A stretch of DNA of 64,000 nucleotides from Dermanyssus gallinae (GCA_003439945.1 QVRM01006074.1:744001-808000), one strand, 5' to 3'; positions 11,063-24,035 are shown, numbered from the stretch's first letter. Numbers and translations: made by a program. Notes: generated by a model not told the origin, from the letters alone.

Positions 11063-12165
11063 CCCAGATACTCGAATTGGAGATTGCAGCAGAATCTACC
11101 ATTTTTTTTACAAGCGGTTATAGTACTCCAACATAGCACCTAACACTTGAAGATCTTCGCCTCGCGGGGCTAGATCGACACTATAAAGTTCAGCAATTTT
11201 TTTAAAATATTGTGGTATTATCGTAGAACTATAATTAAATTAACTATCTAATGCTATTGAGCTTTGTAGCCTGTCAAAACTCAGCAGAAGGTATTAATGA
11301 CTGAAGCTTGCGAACTCTAAAAAAAAAGTTCTGACTGAGTAGCAAGTTTTAAAACACAGTGAGGAATATTTAGTGGAAGTAAAAAAAAATAGGCCTGTTG
11401 ACAAATACCAATCCTGGCAGCGTAGCAGTAGTGTCACCCCTCGGACGCGGGATTTCTAACTTCTGCCGCAAAATCATACAGGTACTCCATACAGGTTCCC
11501 ACATAGACTCTCAAGCTTTACATGTTGAATTATATACTATATAAGTATATATAAAAACATTATTTATTATTATATTTCAAATATTAGCTTTAATAATTAC
11601 TATTAATATTATTATATAATAATAAATAATTTATATAATGTATAATAAGTACTACGATTATTCAAGTTTTGCTTTCAGAAGTTTGTATATTTAAAATTAT
11701 ACAAACATGGCCATAATAATTGTACCGCACACCATTTTATATAAAAATAAAGGTGATTTTAGGTTATGTTATGTTGTATAGTATACTATTTAATATTATT
11801 CCTTAAAGCATATATACTTAAATTCCTTTATAAATATTCCTTTAAGCACATATACTTGAATAGTATAAACTTAACTATAAACTCGAAGTACAATAGTCTT
11901 ACTAATGCTATGAACCCCTCGCTCTGACAAGGGGCTTACAGATTTATGCCTTAGTGAATATACCACCTGACACACATCACGTGAATCGAATCCCACACTG
12001 CCACGTAACATCGAGATGTGTACCTGCTGTGCACCCTGCCATATCACAAATGTTGTTCTAGTAGTATTTATTGTGTAGTTTGTGATCTTTTGCAAAAAAA
12101 CGGGGCTTTCTTTCACCGGAGCAGTTCAGAATGATTTCCACCACACAGCGAGTCGTTGAAAATAT
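11063..12165. other. very AT-rich unassigned sequence
   Basis: The part from about 11520 to 11870 is almost pure A/T with many TAAT and TATA words. No coding signal was recognised. The minus-strand open frame at 11871-12116 has no family features. Confidence 0.5.
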
Positions 12166-12169
12166 GAAA

Positions 12170-13320
12170 GCGCTAGTTGCAGAGATCTCCTTATTGTAGG
12201 GCTGCAGGATGTCAAAAATGCATTCATGAGCGGACCTCGATCTGTCTGGAGCTTGACATCCACGAGAACCCCACTTCTCCTTGTTTCCCTCCGGGGTCCA
12301 CGGGTGAAGAGCTGGCTCGAAGGATAGACCCACCGGGGGACTAGTGCAGGAAGGCCCGCACGAGTAAGGTTTCGTTGTAGAGGGCCTTGCTATTCGAGTC
12401 TACTTTAGGGCAACGCTTTTGACATTTTGCAAAGGAACCTTCGAACTACCTGTACAAATTTTGTCGCGGTTCTCGGAGCCATCAGCAAGGTGCAATCAAA
12501 AACCGAACTGCTGCAAAAGTTGGAGCACAGGGCTCGCCGGCTTCTTCTGGCAGTGCTCCTGCATGATGTTACAACGCGTTGAATAGCTAGCCGTGGATTA
12601 TTGAGGTGCTCTTACGCTTTCAACTATTCTGCCGGCGGCGGCGGGGGGTATGATGGCTTCGAATTTAGCTTAACAGCAGGAATGCCGCAGGGCTTGGTAC
12701 TCAGACCGCTGCCTTGGAACGTGCCATACGACGAGCTGCTCCGACTACAGGGCCTCCCGTCCGAAATCGAATTTCTTGCATTGGCCGACCACCTTCTTGT
12801 TATATATCCAGGCTAGGTTGGCTGTCAGCCCTAAAAAACGGAGCGGGTGCTGGCGCTGCGTATCATTAGTGCGTACCGAATGGTAAGCACGGAAGCGGCC
12901 CTGGTGCTGGCTGACACAGTGCCATCGGATCTCGAGGCCGAGAAACGGCGTCGACTCTGAGAAGATACGGCACGAAGCAATGAGCGTCAGACAACTTAGG
13001 CTTCTTGCAGAAATAGTGGAAAAACATCCAGAGCGGATTCCCCGGGCACGAGCAAAGGTTTTCCTCCCAGACATAAAGGCGTCGCTCTGGAGAGGAAGTA
13101 GGCTTCAATTCCACACAGATGCTCACGGGACATGGAGTATATTGCGCTTACCTCTACCGAATTGGCAAAGCTACCAGCCCAGTATGGCTCCACTGTAGAA
13201 GTGTGGCGGAAGACACATCGCAACAAACTGTCCTAATTTGCCCCTCCTTCGCGTCGACTCTTCCAGAGCCTGCGCGCTTGCACCCCGTCGACCTACTCAA
13301 CTCACAAAGGTGACAACTTC
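12170..13320 (+). pseudogene. R1-clade LINE ORF2 remnant (RT and C-terminus)
   Basis: Readable blocks in order on the plus strand are as follows. QDVKNAF (about 12210) corresponds to RT block A. FSLTAGMPQGLVLRPLPWNV (12666-12725) is RT block B, normally 'GVPQGSVLGP.LWN'. LALADHLLVIY (12775-12808) is a degraded ADD block, with the second aspartate now His. EAALVLADTVPSDLEAEKRR (about 12888-12950) and LTGHGVYCAYLYRIGKATSP (13122-13181) belong to the R1-clade C-terminus. Several frameshifts and stops separate the blocks. R1-clade proteins normally run over 1000 residues, so only the 3' half is represented. Confidence 0.65.
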
Positions 13321-15212
13321 ACTAAACGACTGGTACACGATTACGCGTGTTAATAGTCGTGTTCCAACAGAGCAAGAGCGAGTTATCTTCATGTACATGT
13401 CAACGCCCTCTCTGGCTACGGGAGACAGGCGCGAACAGTAAATCGGGCTATTAAACTTCCTCTCTGTAGTTTGTAGTAATAGTAACAGCACTTGCCTGCT
13501 GTTCCCTGCTAGGAACATGACTGGTTTTTAATTGGTTAGTGTCCTGCACTACCGGCCCACAATCACAGCTGAACACACTGCTTCCGCAGAGGTCCGCCAA
13601 ATTGTGCCAGTCTGCAATGCATTCTTCAAGACCTTAAAGTATTGCAAGTACTGGCTACTTACTTCCACTGCCGGTATCACAAGCCTTTTTCTAGCCTACT
13701 TTGTATCTGCGTAGTCTTAATGGTACGAGACAAAAACATGTTTTAGTCAATTCAATCAAAGCAATATCATAGCCATCGAAACTACCACTTGGTTACATTT
13801 TGTGGCCTTCGGCTTACACCACCTGTCATACCTTACATCAAAATTCTACAAATAATGGTTGCGTGGCCCATCACCACGCAACAGATATCAAGACAATAAG
13901 GCAATAATATATAAAGTGTACGTTGATGCAGAGTAGTACTGTCACACACCTTTGAATGTTAGTCTCTTCAATATTAATGAAACTGAGTATATCCTCGAAA
14001 CGTATAAGGTTATGTTAAACATTACATCTACAATGCACTTGTCACAAGTAATAGTGAAATAGTGCTGCGTAATGTATTAGTAGACGTGGTAAAGGTAGCG
14101 AGTTAGACCAGCTAGTTAATTCAGTGAAGTGATGTTAATTGATCCAGAAAACAAAATTGTTGGCTGTTGTGACTTAATCTTTTAACAAAATATTTTTTAA
14201 ACATACTTTGTAAATATCAACCTTTATATCCAAGAAAACGCATCCAAAGTATGGCATATGCACTCCCCAAAGCAATCATTATATAACTTAGCCAGATGAT
14301 TGTATTGAATTGTACCTGTGAATGTAGGAGCCTTATGCAAGTTTGCCGAATCAGAATCTAAGCCAATCATAAGGCAAGCGCATTTTAGAGCCGCTGCCAG
14401 GAAGAAGTGTAATACCTCCATAAAACGGTGTGACCTGAGAAGCAGATACCTGCTTCAATCAAGAAGAAAGAACATAGCTATATAAAGTGAAAGCGTACAA
14501 TCAATACAGCTGAATATACTCAAGTTAGTGCCGGCGGCTCTGTTCTAGACTACATACATCTGATATATATTCTGGTTTTGCATGCAGGTGATTAACACGC
14601 CCGCCACAGCTTGATGGCGGTCGGGAGAAACCGATCAATGTGTGTCACTGAGTCAGTCACATCATGTTTGCTTAGCTCGGTCTTATAGAGCTGAAATATA
14701 CACGCGTTTTGAAATATACAAAAATTGACTCAGATTAGTCGAAGCTTGGCATTACTTACATATATGTGATATATATATATATATATAAAGGAAAAGCGTC
14801 TCGGCTCTACACATTTTTATTTTGTACTAGTTACGGCACAAGCGTGCACCAGCGAATTCAGCCATTACTCTTGAACACCGGACGTTTGTGCTGCGTACAA
14901 AACGCTGATGAGCGGTCGGGGATCAAAGTGTCACAGCAGACTCATTTTCAACATATGCTGTGTATACAGATGTGCGAAATACTTAAAACATAAGCATAAA
15001 ATTAATTTTATTGTCACCTAAAAGGGTATGTATTACAATCATCATAATCACACATGCACTTACCCGCAAGTTTAACATTTAATCCAGTATGATGTAATGT
15101 CTTAGAAAAGCCGTACACATCAAATCTTGCCGCATACATAAAATCTGTTCTCGTCGACTTCGAATTTAGCTTGAGGCAAAAACAAAAATACGAAGACAAC
15201 TTTATAGATGTG
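13321..15212. other. unassigned sequence
   Basis: No recognisable gene or element. A short (AT)n run lies at 14769-14787. Open frames of 60-75 codons have no family features. Confidence 0.4.
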
Positions 15213-15350
15213 TGCTATTGCCGTTGATGACATGTAATATCATGTAAAAGTTTGCCACAGACTCTGAAAACTCTTAGCTTCACCCGTCATTGCAGTGCAG
15301 GTGGCTGCGTCAGTCGAAATTAAATTTCGGCAGTAACTCAGCAAAGTATT
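15213..15350 (+). repeat. dispersed repeat, copy 1
   Basis: Shares with 16640-16760 the ordered words TAATATCA.GTAAAAGTT, ATTGCAGTGCAGG.GGCTG and AATTAAATTTCGGCAGT. The orientation is the same. No terminal inverted repeats or poly(A) were seen. Confidence 0.75.
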
Positions 15351-16181
15351 GGCTAAATGTCGATGGCGGCAGCAAATTGTTGGAAGGTTGAATCGACCGA
15401 TTTCTAGGTGGGCCCAATTCTTGCCGTTGTGCAACTGAATCTGGCTTGATCGAATTTCTATCGGCAATGCGCCTCTTAACCACCGTGTAGACGAGCGGGT
15501 GTGTTCAGAGCCCTTTCTCCATCAGCGTACTTTTATTGCCAGAAACGATGTCAAGACACTTGACTTTTCGTGCACACGCATACACATGCCTACGATCGTG
15601 CATATAGGACTAGATCGTGCATGCATCAAATCTGTCTAGCTGTCAAAATACGCAGAAAATGTATTTTTCATTTTTAGAAAAAAAACACCAGATCGTCACG
15701 TGTAGTTCCCCTACAATGCCCATATAGTCTAACTTGAGCTTACGTAATAAAGTTGAAATAGCCAAGTATCCTTTATATATATATAGTATAGTATAGGACA
15801 CGTAGCTCGAGTAGAATTAATTTTATGTGTAAAAGAATGTTCAACCCGGTCGTTAAATGATCTCTTGTTACATTCCTCTGCTCGAGATTGTCCTACTAAG
15901 TTTAGTATGAGCGCGCTAAAGGTGGGCAAAACATGGAAGGAGGATATGGCGGCATGTAGTAGTCTTCTACACGCAAACAATCCGAACAAGTAATTTCGAT
16001 TATGTTTAGAACCCCCCCCCCTGACAAGTCTTAAAGAAATAGTCTACATGGCCGTACCGAAAAGAATCACGTATAGGGGCCCCGCATATAGAGGTTTTAG
16101 TCTAGCGTAAAATATGTGGCGTGAGCAATCTGTATCTACACGCGGAATAATCTATTTTTTTAAACAATACGAATCGATATG

Positions 16182-16186
<5 letters not shown>
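15351..16186. other. unassigned sequence
   Basis: Nothing recognisable apart from a short (TA)n at 15774-15783 and a C9 run near 16012. Confidence 0.4.

Positions 16187-16229
<43 letters not shown>
16187..16229. repeat. (TA)n microsatellite
   Basis: An alternating TA run of about 43 bases. Confidence 0.95.
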
Positions 16230-16232
<3 letters not shown>

Positions 16233-16639
16233 GATCTAAAATGAAAAAGAATAAACTGGAAACTAAAAGACTCGAAAACCAAGCGTCTCCGTTTACAGAT
16301 GGCTTCTCGAGGAAAACTTACCTTGTCTTGAGTCACCAAATGGAGTGTATCAGTAAAACTATACTAAGTTGAGCATTGTCAAAGATTGGAACAGCAGCCC
16401 GTATAAATGTACCTAAATTCCCCGGAGGGAAGTGTTTTTAAACGCAATACAATATATTGCATTTGCATAATAATTTCACATACCAGATTTGCTATCGATC
16501 AATTTGACATAGACGAAACCAAGGACTTACTTGTCCAAAATACGCTAGTGTACTGATAATCATAGTGATACTGATATAGACAGGTCAGGCTGACACAAAA
16601 GTCACCTTCAGTGCAAAACCCTGCCTTTCCCATTATTGC

Positions 16640-16760
16640 TAATCACAGGTAATATCACGTAAAAGTTGTCTACTGACTTTTACAAGTTTTACCTTTGTTC
16701 GTTATTGCAGTGCAGGCGGCTGTGAAATTCGCAATTAAATTTCGGCAGTTACTCGGGTGA
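16640..16760 (+). repeat. dispersed repeat, copy 2
   Basis: The second copy of the repeat at 15213-15350, about 1.42 kb downstream in the same orientation and diverged at scattered positions. Confidence 0.75.
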
Positions 16761-17740
16761 CGCGACAGCCTGAAAAGACTGTGGCGTATGGTCGTGTAGT
16801 TATGCAAATATTCGTAGCAAGGAATGCCTTAAGCGACAAGCACTTAAAATGAAACTGTCATCACGCCGCTAATTAATTTTAAATGTCGACTTATAATAGC
16901 AAATTTGCCAGCGTATCTACTATGAAAAGTTAATGGAATCTTGCTACACTATATTGATTAGAACTGTCTCCCATTGAAGATAGTTGATAATCCATGGATT
17001 GCCTGATAGCAATAGCCCACCCAATTCGTTTCGGCAGTAGCGTTCTTCTCAAATGACGCTTTAACGCAATGTTTACATAAAAATGTGGCGGTTTGAATTT
17101 TTACCGCGGGTTTTGCCTATCAAACGTTAAAAAAATAAAATGAAAGCTACTTCTATGGGAGTCAGTGAATAATGTCCACTCAACCATTTGTAGTATACAC
17201 GTAAACTCTCTGGGCGTTGTGGCTGTAACTCGGTATTGTTCAAAGTACTTTCAAATTCCAACGCTTCGTCGTATGTGTCTTTTTACAAAATCGGCTATAG
17301 TAAACTCTCTTTCTAGCGTGTCTTCTAGTGAGTGATAGGATTACCGTGGGAGTCCTTCCCAAGTGAGCGCTCAAGTCACGACGGGAAACCAGTCGATGCT
17401 CGTATGCTGCCGGCCCGCCGCTGAACTTTGTCTAGACGTTCGTCACGCGACGTCTGGTGAAATGACGTTCCCCTTCGAGGCCGACTAGGCCTTTCGTCAC
17501 TAACAGGCAGTCGGTTGTTGGACGATACCCCGCTGTATCAAACACATTCGATTGTAACCCTTTCTGAAAAATGTTGTATGTCAATGTTCAATTGCCCATA
17601 TGAATGTCCTGAATACCAGGACCAAAAACACGACGGACTGGAAAATCTTGGCTTTCATTTTGTACATTGTTATTCATGTGCATGCAAATGCATGTAGCTA
17701 GGCATACTCTTAGTCAAAAGTTGGCCAAGCGAGTTGCCTA
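16761..17740. other. unassigned sequence
   Basis: No recognised feature. A moderately GC-rich, CpG-containing stretch at 17340-17520 has no identifiable reading frame. Confidence 0.4.
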
Positions 17741-17747
17741 GTAGGGT

Positions 17748-18010
17748 TGTTGTAAGATAGCAGTGTTCGTTAGGCAGCGCGGATATAGACAGCGTCGGTC
17801 GGCGGCAGTGCCGAAGCAAGCTAGATACATGGCCCCAAATAGAAGATGCCGCCACCCTACTAGCGAAGACGCGGGAAGTCACTAAATGCGCAGGCAATGT
17901 GTGAGTGTATAAGGAGGCATGAGAATAAATGAGTTAGTAGTCGTTGGTGCGAGCCAGGCAGAGAACGTGTGTTGTTTGAGCGAGGGAATGGCGAACTCGT
18001 AACGGTCGCA
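17748..18010 (+). mobile_element. candidate solo LTR
   Basis: A stretch of about 260 bases begins TGTTGTAAGATAGC and ends GTCGCA. It contains a GC-rich U3-like part, GTATAAGGAGGC (TATA-like, about 17910) and, 12 bases later, AGAATAAATGAG (polyadenylation-like). The order TG, TATA, AATAAA, CA resembles a short retrotransposon LTR. I found no second copy, target-site duplication or adjacent primer-binding site that would settle it. It could be unrelated CpG-rich sequence. Confidence 0.3.
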
Positions 18011-18690
18011 GGCCAGTCATGGGGTGGTGGACACTACAGTTGTGCAACTCACACCTTCAGTTTGAACTAGTTGATGAATTATGCAGATTTGAAGGCTTCC
18101 AAATGCTGCATGCAGAAAAGTGATTCTTTCAGTACCTCCATTCAAATGCAACCAGAGTACGCGGTACCCGGATGGTGACAGTTCGGGCAGGCAGTTAGCT
18201 GCATAGTACAATGCCGTTCATTTTCTTTTAAGTGTCGTCACCATAAACATCAGCACGTGGCGCTATCAGTATACTGCTGTTTATTTATAAGCAAGATAAA
18301 TAGTAAGACAAAACAATAAAAAGTATTTCTAATTTATCGACACAGTGTCTTTGGAGCTCTACACACTTAGTCCAGCGGTGTCCCGAATTACTTTGAAACA
18401 CGAGCTCTCTGTATTTTACACAGCTACACCGTGAATAAATGATACAGCCACTAGCAAGATGCATGTTTTAGCGACTGAATTAAGCAGAATAACGACGCTT
18501 GGGCTTATTTTACGGCTCATCGGAAACAAAAGCAGACCTCCTACCAGCAGTTTTTCTGTGATGGAACGATGAGCTTAGTCCGGCGCCTTACAAGAGACGA
18601 AAAAGTCTAAATCAACACTTAAATTACGCCTTAATAAAGAGTACCGGTCGTCTAAATGCCATTTTAGAACGAAGCAAGCGTGCAATTCTA
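18011..18690. other. unassigned sequence
   Basis: No recognised gene or element. The start of the following Tc1-like element may lie inside it, but no terminal repeat was found. Confidence 0.35.
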
Positions 18691-19335
18691 AAGCACGCGT
18701 TAAACTCTGCGCTCTCGGAAAGGGCAATTGTGGCGGCGGCTGGTGTGCAAACGAACGTGCGAAATGTGCTAAACCTCCTCCGGACGACACATTGGCTCAC
18801 GAGAAAAAAACTCAAGAGAAAACCCCGATTGTCCCCTGACCGCTGAAAGCTCGTCTTGACTTCGCCCACGATACGATGTCATGGATCACTGAGAGCCCAC
18901 ACTACGATGTCATTGACCACTGGCACAGAGTTCCCTATTCGGATGAAAAAAGTTCAACTTTGATACCGAATGACCGATGACCGAATGGGGTTAACTATTA
19001 TTTCCACGATGTGCGCAAGGAAGAACGCATTTTGTCAAAACTTTACTTAGCTGGCGGTTCGGTAGTGATCTGGGTCGCTGTCGGGTGTCATCTCGTCTTC
19101 AAATAACGTCACATTGAGGTGCTACGCTGGCCTGCAGTCTCACCTGATCTTAATATTATCAAGAATGTGTGAAGCTGGCTTGCCCGAAAGGTTTACACCG
19201 ACAAAAAAATCATTTTCGAACTAGGTAGAACTTTGTGAAAGCTTGGGGCGAGCTCTTACAGGACGTCATCTTAAACTTGTTCAACGCTATACCAAACCGC
19301 ACTTTTGAGGTCATTCGACTTAACGGAAAGTTCAC
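18690..19335 (+). pseudogene. Tc1-like transposase remnant with internal deletion
   Basis: The plus strand reads RTTHWLTRKKLKRKPRLSP, ARLDFAHDTMSW, then VPYSDEKKFNFDTE with the first catalytic Asp (SDEKKFN, about 18935-18955). YYFHDVRKEERILSKLYLAG (about 19000-19060) and GGSVVIWVAVG follow. About 40 bases later comes WPAVSPDLNIIKNV (19128-19170), the third catalytic block, in which the Glu of 'PIEN' is replaced by Lys. The roughly 70 residues that normally sit between GGSV.VWG and the third block, including the second catalytic Asp, are missing. Stops and frameshifts are also present. SWLARKVYTDKK and a degraded C-terminus follow. Confidence 0.65.
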
Positions 19336-19617
19336 TCCGCTCACTCCGTCGAGCCGTTAAATTAGCCCAAATGTCGCAATTCTACTGAATTTGCTCGCTA
19401 AGACATGAATCTTGCCAGTGGCTGTATAATTTTGTCGCGTTGTAATATTGTCAAATGTTGAAATTTCGTGTTTTAAAGTAATCTGAAACCCCAAATGCTG
19501 ACGAAATGTTCTGCTGTTACTCTACGAGCATGTAACACTATAGTCTTTACACGATTTGATATAATAAACGCGTGTAATGTGGTAAACATGGGTAGCAGTA
19601 GATATTTTTCACGGACT

Positions 19618-19638
19618 GTATATATATATATATATATA
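19618..19638. repeat. (TA)n microsatellite
   Basis: A short alternating TA run about 280 bases after the Tc1-like remnant. Tc1 elements target TA, so the 3' end could lie here, but no terminal repeat was recognised. Confidence 0.9.
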
Positions 19639-19749
19639 AAGTACTCTCCCCACTACAAGACTACCAATTCCTATGGCAAATATTTTTAGTTTATGCTTCT
19701 CGAAAATGTCTCCAAGTGTGTTTTAACCGCTCCTGGTGAAGTTAATTCC

Positions 19750-19915
19750 TCACCCTGTAGATAGTTCTACAGTGATCTGAATAGGTGCAGTGTCCGATGA
19801 GTACGGTGGGTGCAGTAATATTTCCAGTCGAACCTTTACATCTTGCGGAGTAATCTGTAAAAAGCCGTTAAAATCCACATGCGACATTGCGTTGTTCTGG
19901 AACATAAACTCGCCC
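19750..19915 (-). pseudogene. mariner-type transposase catalytic fragment
   Basis: The minus strand reads EFMFQNNAMSHVDFNGFLQI, then LEILLHPPYSSDTAP. These match the second ('QQDNA.PH') and third ('LLHPPYSPDLAP') catalytic blocks of mariner-type transposases. The second-block Asp is replaced by Asn. The element is decayed and no ends were found. It is a different copy from the mariner at 20.5-21.3 kb, which carries its own catalytic blocks. Confidence 0.5.
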
Positions 19916-20479
19916 TTTCTATTTACGAAACTGTCTACTCCTTTGGAAAGCGGCTAAAACTATGTCGACCTCATCAAACTCGGGTCCCGTGTCTACCGTT
20001 TGGTAATTTGGAAAAATTCGTAACGGAAGATGTCATACATATCCCACCAAACACAGGGGAAGATCATGTTCAAAAGAGTTGGCTGTTTGACTTTTGATTT
20101 GTAATAGGCGTTCTAGCACGGGGTTCACCCCGAAGACTTAAATTGCCGGAAGGAAACTTAGAAAACCAATTGTAGCACGAATATTTTGAAGTACTGTATT
20201 TGCCAAATACGCTACAAATGTGACTTTTTTAAACTCATACAGAATCACTACCCGCACTGGAGTATTTCGCCGTCCATTTTGGCAGAATTTAATTAGCAAA
20301 ACCAACGAATGAGACTACTTTAGAAAGCACCCGAAGATTCTACACTCTTTTCTTGCAAACGCATAGATATCTATTTTGTAAACAGGGCAGACTTTTCAGA
20401 AGCGTGGCGGGCATTTGAAAAAACATATCTAGAAACGTCAATTACTTTCTGATACAAGGACGTATCGACAGGTTCTGGT

Positions 20480-21275
20480 ACATTTTTATAAAACAAAATA
20501 TATGTATTTAATCTTCAAAAAGGCTTTTATTGTCTTCAAAATAGCTCACACCAGCTGCAGTACACTCGCAGGCCACCTTTTTCCAGCGCTTATAAAAATT
20601 TTAAACGCTTTATTAGAAATCGAGCTGAGTGGGTCGTGCAAAATTTTCTTATTCTCCTCTATGGCCACGAAGCGTTTTCCCTTTATTTGTTTTATCGGAG
20701 AAAAAATCACAGAGAACCAAGTCTTACGAATAGGAAGGCAGCGGAAATATAGAAATCAAATTTTTCTTCAAATATTTCAAGACCAGTAACGATGTGTGCG
20801 CCGTGCGTTGTCGTGGTGAAGGTTTCATAAGTTATTTTTCAGACTTCAGGCCTCTTACGTCGGACGTTCTCGCAAAAATTCAAAAAGCAAAATTCCCGTG
20901 TTGTCAAATAAATTTGTCCAAAGAATTTTGGTGTTGAATCGACTCGGTCTGAAAAGGTTTGATCCTTTTTTTGGAAGCCCCACTGGAAGGAATGGGTCTC
21001 GATGTCAAACCATATACTCTCTCCAGCAGCCACTCTCTGAAGCAATCCAGGGTCTTCCGCTTCCGCTTGAAAATTTAAGTCGGACGGGCGTTCATTTGCT
21101 GAAAATTTAACAATTTTGGAACGATTATGCTGCAATTTTTTGAAAATACCAGTCAAGGTTACTGCATGAGATATGCCAAATTTCTTACCTATCTTCCTGA
21201 TAGTAATTCAGCAATTTTTGAGTATGATATCACAAACGTTTTCGTCTGTTAGTTACGTCAAAGGCCTTTCCAAAC
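20480..21275 (-). pseudogene. mariner transposase remnant (DD34D type)
   Basis: The minus strand carries the usual mariner order. ITIRKIGKKFGISHAV (second helix-turn-helix, about 21160-21210) comes first. DPGLLQRVAAGESIWFDIET (about 20990-21045) follows, normally 'GDE.W.Y.YD.ET', with the Asp of GDE lost. Next are ENVRRKRPEV, HHDNARRTHR (second catalytic Asp, about 20800-20830) and DLVLCDFFSPIK (third block, near 20690-20730). KAFKIFISAGKRWPASV closes the C-terminus. At least two frameshifts and a stop are present. A (TA)n run sits just beyond the 5' side, and the N-terminal residues and terminal repeats are missing. Confidence 0.7.
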
Positions 21276-21287
21276 ATAGGTTGTCAA

Positions 21288-21291
<4 letters not shown>

Positions 21292-21320
<29 letters not shown>
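21292..21320. repeat. (TA)n microsatellite
   Basis: An alternating TA run bordering the truncated 5' side of the mariner remnant. Confidence 0.93.
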
Positions 21321-24035
21321 CTAATGCTTACACACTCAGAATTGTTAAGTATTGTTTTTGTTGTATAATTAGAACGAAGCGGTATGGTTCTTTTCTTTCG
21401 TAATAACGCCAAGTATTTTATAGATGCGCTTGATGCTAAGTTGAGCAGGTCCTTAGAGCATTGCTCCTAAGTATTAGGAGCAATGGCTCTGAATTTTGAT
21501 AACTAAATTGATAACCAGTACTAGGCTAATACTGCATTTCTAACAACAATAAGGGGTAAATACAATACGAGAAATATGATATTTTAAGTAAGCATTAATT
21601 GTAGTACTAATCATTGTTATTATTATCAGAATATATATAATAATTATTTTCATAAACTTCAATAAAACTATTTAAATTTTTTTTTATGTAAACCGCACTA
21701 TTATTTCTTGCTCCCGTATCTGGGTTATAGACGTCGCAATAGCACCGTATCGTTCGTATAGGGAGGCACAGCTCACGTGTATTGCAAAAGACCTCTCAAA
21801 CACTTTAAAATCCTTTTGGGCACGACAGTCTTACAGCTTGGTCTAGACAATGGGCCAGCCAAAAAGCAATCTTAAGAATAACGAGATATTGAAGATTCTT
21901 TTTTTGCCATTACGCCTATAAAACAGACGCAATTCAGGAAAATGTGCATTCTATGACGATGGTAGTGATTCGATTCCTGATATGATTACCGTAAGCCGTT
22001 TTCTATAGAGGCCCATGTTAAAAGAGAACTGCCAGATACAGACCGCACCCCATCCGCGACGTCTTTCTGGGAATCCGACCTTGAAGACAGAAAAACTGCT
22101 TACGGCAATCATATCTCGAATCGAGCCACAATCGATTTGGCCAATTCCATTGGAAAATATGTTTATCCTAACAAGTTCTACGACCTATTCAAGCCTGGCC
22201 AAGCTGGGATTCAGACACCCCGTACGTCCAGGGACCAAAACCCTACTCACCCACTTACATAGGCATATTCTGTATTTAGCGATAGTAGTGTCGTATTGAA
22301 AGTGACTACATAATTTCAAAGACAATTGAATGAGATTAAAAGACGACTAGAATTTTTAATTAACACGCTTCATAGTCACCTCTATGAAGAAGTGAACAAC
22401 AGCAACAACGGTGCCAGAGGCAGCAAAAACTTCAAGCGCAGATGCCGCAGCAGCAGCAGCAGTCGAAGCAGACGCCTCTCACAGATGTTGCAACGAAGGA
22501 GAGCGGCTGAACTGCAACAACAACAGCGCGAGACGCCAACAGAAAGGAGAAGCCGGTAGCAGAGCCTGACGTCATTACTTCACAACGGCGTGACCCAACT
22601 GTACAGAAGCGGCTAGCAAAGATCAGCTACACAAGGAAGGCTTCCATTTGGTAACAAAAAGAAGCAAATACAACAGGAAGCTCTTCAGTGTGAGTGGTGG
22701 ATCGAGCAGCAACGACCCAGAAATGCGGGAAGGACGTTTGGGGTCGAGCCAGAACGATGCCTCCCAGAGACACAAATGAATGGCAGCGGAACAACGTGAT
22801 ACCAACGCGAATAGGGAACGCCTGTTTCCCTGAGCAGGAAGAGCAGACGTAGACCTGGCTGAACTAACATCGTGTCAGAACCATGTGTTGTCCATGAAGG
22901 CTTTCCGCTTGGAGGGCTTCGGCCGACCAAGGTCGACAGAACAGCTGCGTGGTTGGCTAACCAAAGTGCGTGTTACTTGGAAATTTAGAATTTCCCGGCC
23001 GATAGTGATTATGGAAAATCTTTAAATGGCGCCTTCTGGCCGAAGGGCCTGAGCTTTCGGCGCTTTTTGCCTGGCTTGTTGATATATAGTGCCGCCACCG
23101 ACAACAAAAGCGGTGGGTTTCTTAATTCTCATTCTGCATTTTGTAAATGAACGTGACAAATTGACAAACGTTTGCTAAAGCGGACGAGTACTAGCGACCT
23201 CCTTTATTACAATCGTCAACGGAATTGCAGTTTTTGATATTCCAGCACGGAAGCACCAGCTGGTGCTGGCGTCTCTGGCCAGGGGCGCGCCCCGCAACCG
23301 ATAACTTACGTGTCCAGGCAGGCTGCGTGCATTAAGGCGCGAATCCAGGCTGCTAAGATTAACTTTTTAGGTTGAACAGCTATCACGCTTTAGAGGTCAC
23401 CGTTAAGGCGGCTGTACTTAAGAAGAAGTACAGACACAGCGAGTGCGGCCCCGGCTTACACAGCCCTGTTACCTAAAACGCTACAAAGTTTGGTTGAGTC
23501 GTCCAACATCTTTAAAAGGCACTCGTACTACTTGGCTGGCAGAGCTCCGCTAGAGAGACATCTGTTGAAAGGGACTGCCAGAGTAGCACAAGGAGTTCTC
23601 CTTGCCAGAGATCTTATTTCAGTGACGAGCGAGGGTTATCTTGACTTCGTCTAGGCTAAATGGACCCCAACTATGACCTGAACAACAAAGTCGTGTCGCA
23701 GTATATTAGGGTTAATCTGAGCAAACAGAAAAATAACCATATTGTTATGCAGGCGGCCACGCCGATGTGTTGTTTCAACCGCAGAATCAACCAGTCGCAG
23801 GTTGGCACACACATATTGCAGTGACTCAAGGGCCTGTTCTAAAGCGGTTGAATGCTACTTTTTAATGCTCACGGTGTGCTGATGCAATTGGCTAAGGTTG
23901 CGTACTTTTGTTCCTGGCTGGCAGCTCGTAAATGGTGCAGCATCACACACTGCACAGTTACCGTTTCAACAGATATGAATCGGATCAGTGAGGGTGCTCT
24001 CGACGTCTTACCTCGTGAATACCCACCATAAAGCC
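21321..24035. other. unassigned sequence with a CAG/CAA-rich patch
   Basis: No family could be assigned. 22380-22550 is rich in CAG, CAA and AGC words and gives a Ser/Arg/Gln-rich open frame of 77 codons (22326-22559) that looks like low-complexity translation. 22560-23640 is moderately GC-rich. It may include an upstream part of the LINE that begins near 24040, but no RT catalytic block was found. Confidence 0.4.

Noticed and set aside
22326..22559. Ser/Arg/Gln-rich protein resembling an SR domain
   Set aside because: It derives from CAG/CAA/AGC repeats with no flanking conserved domain.
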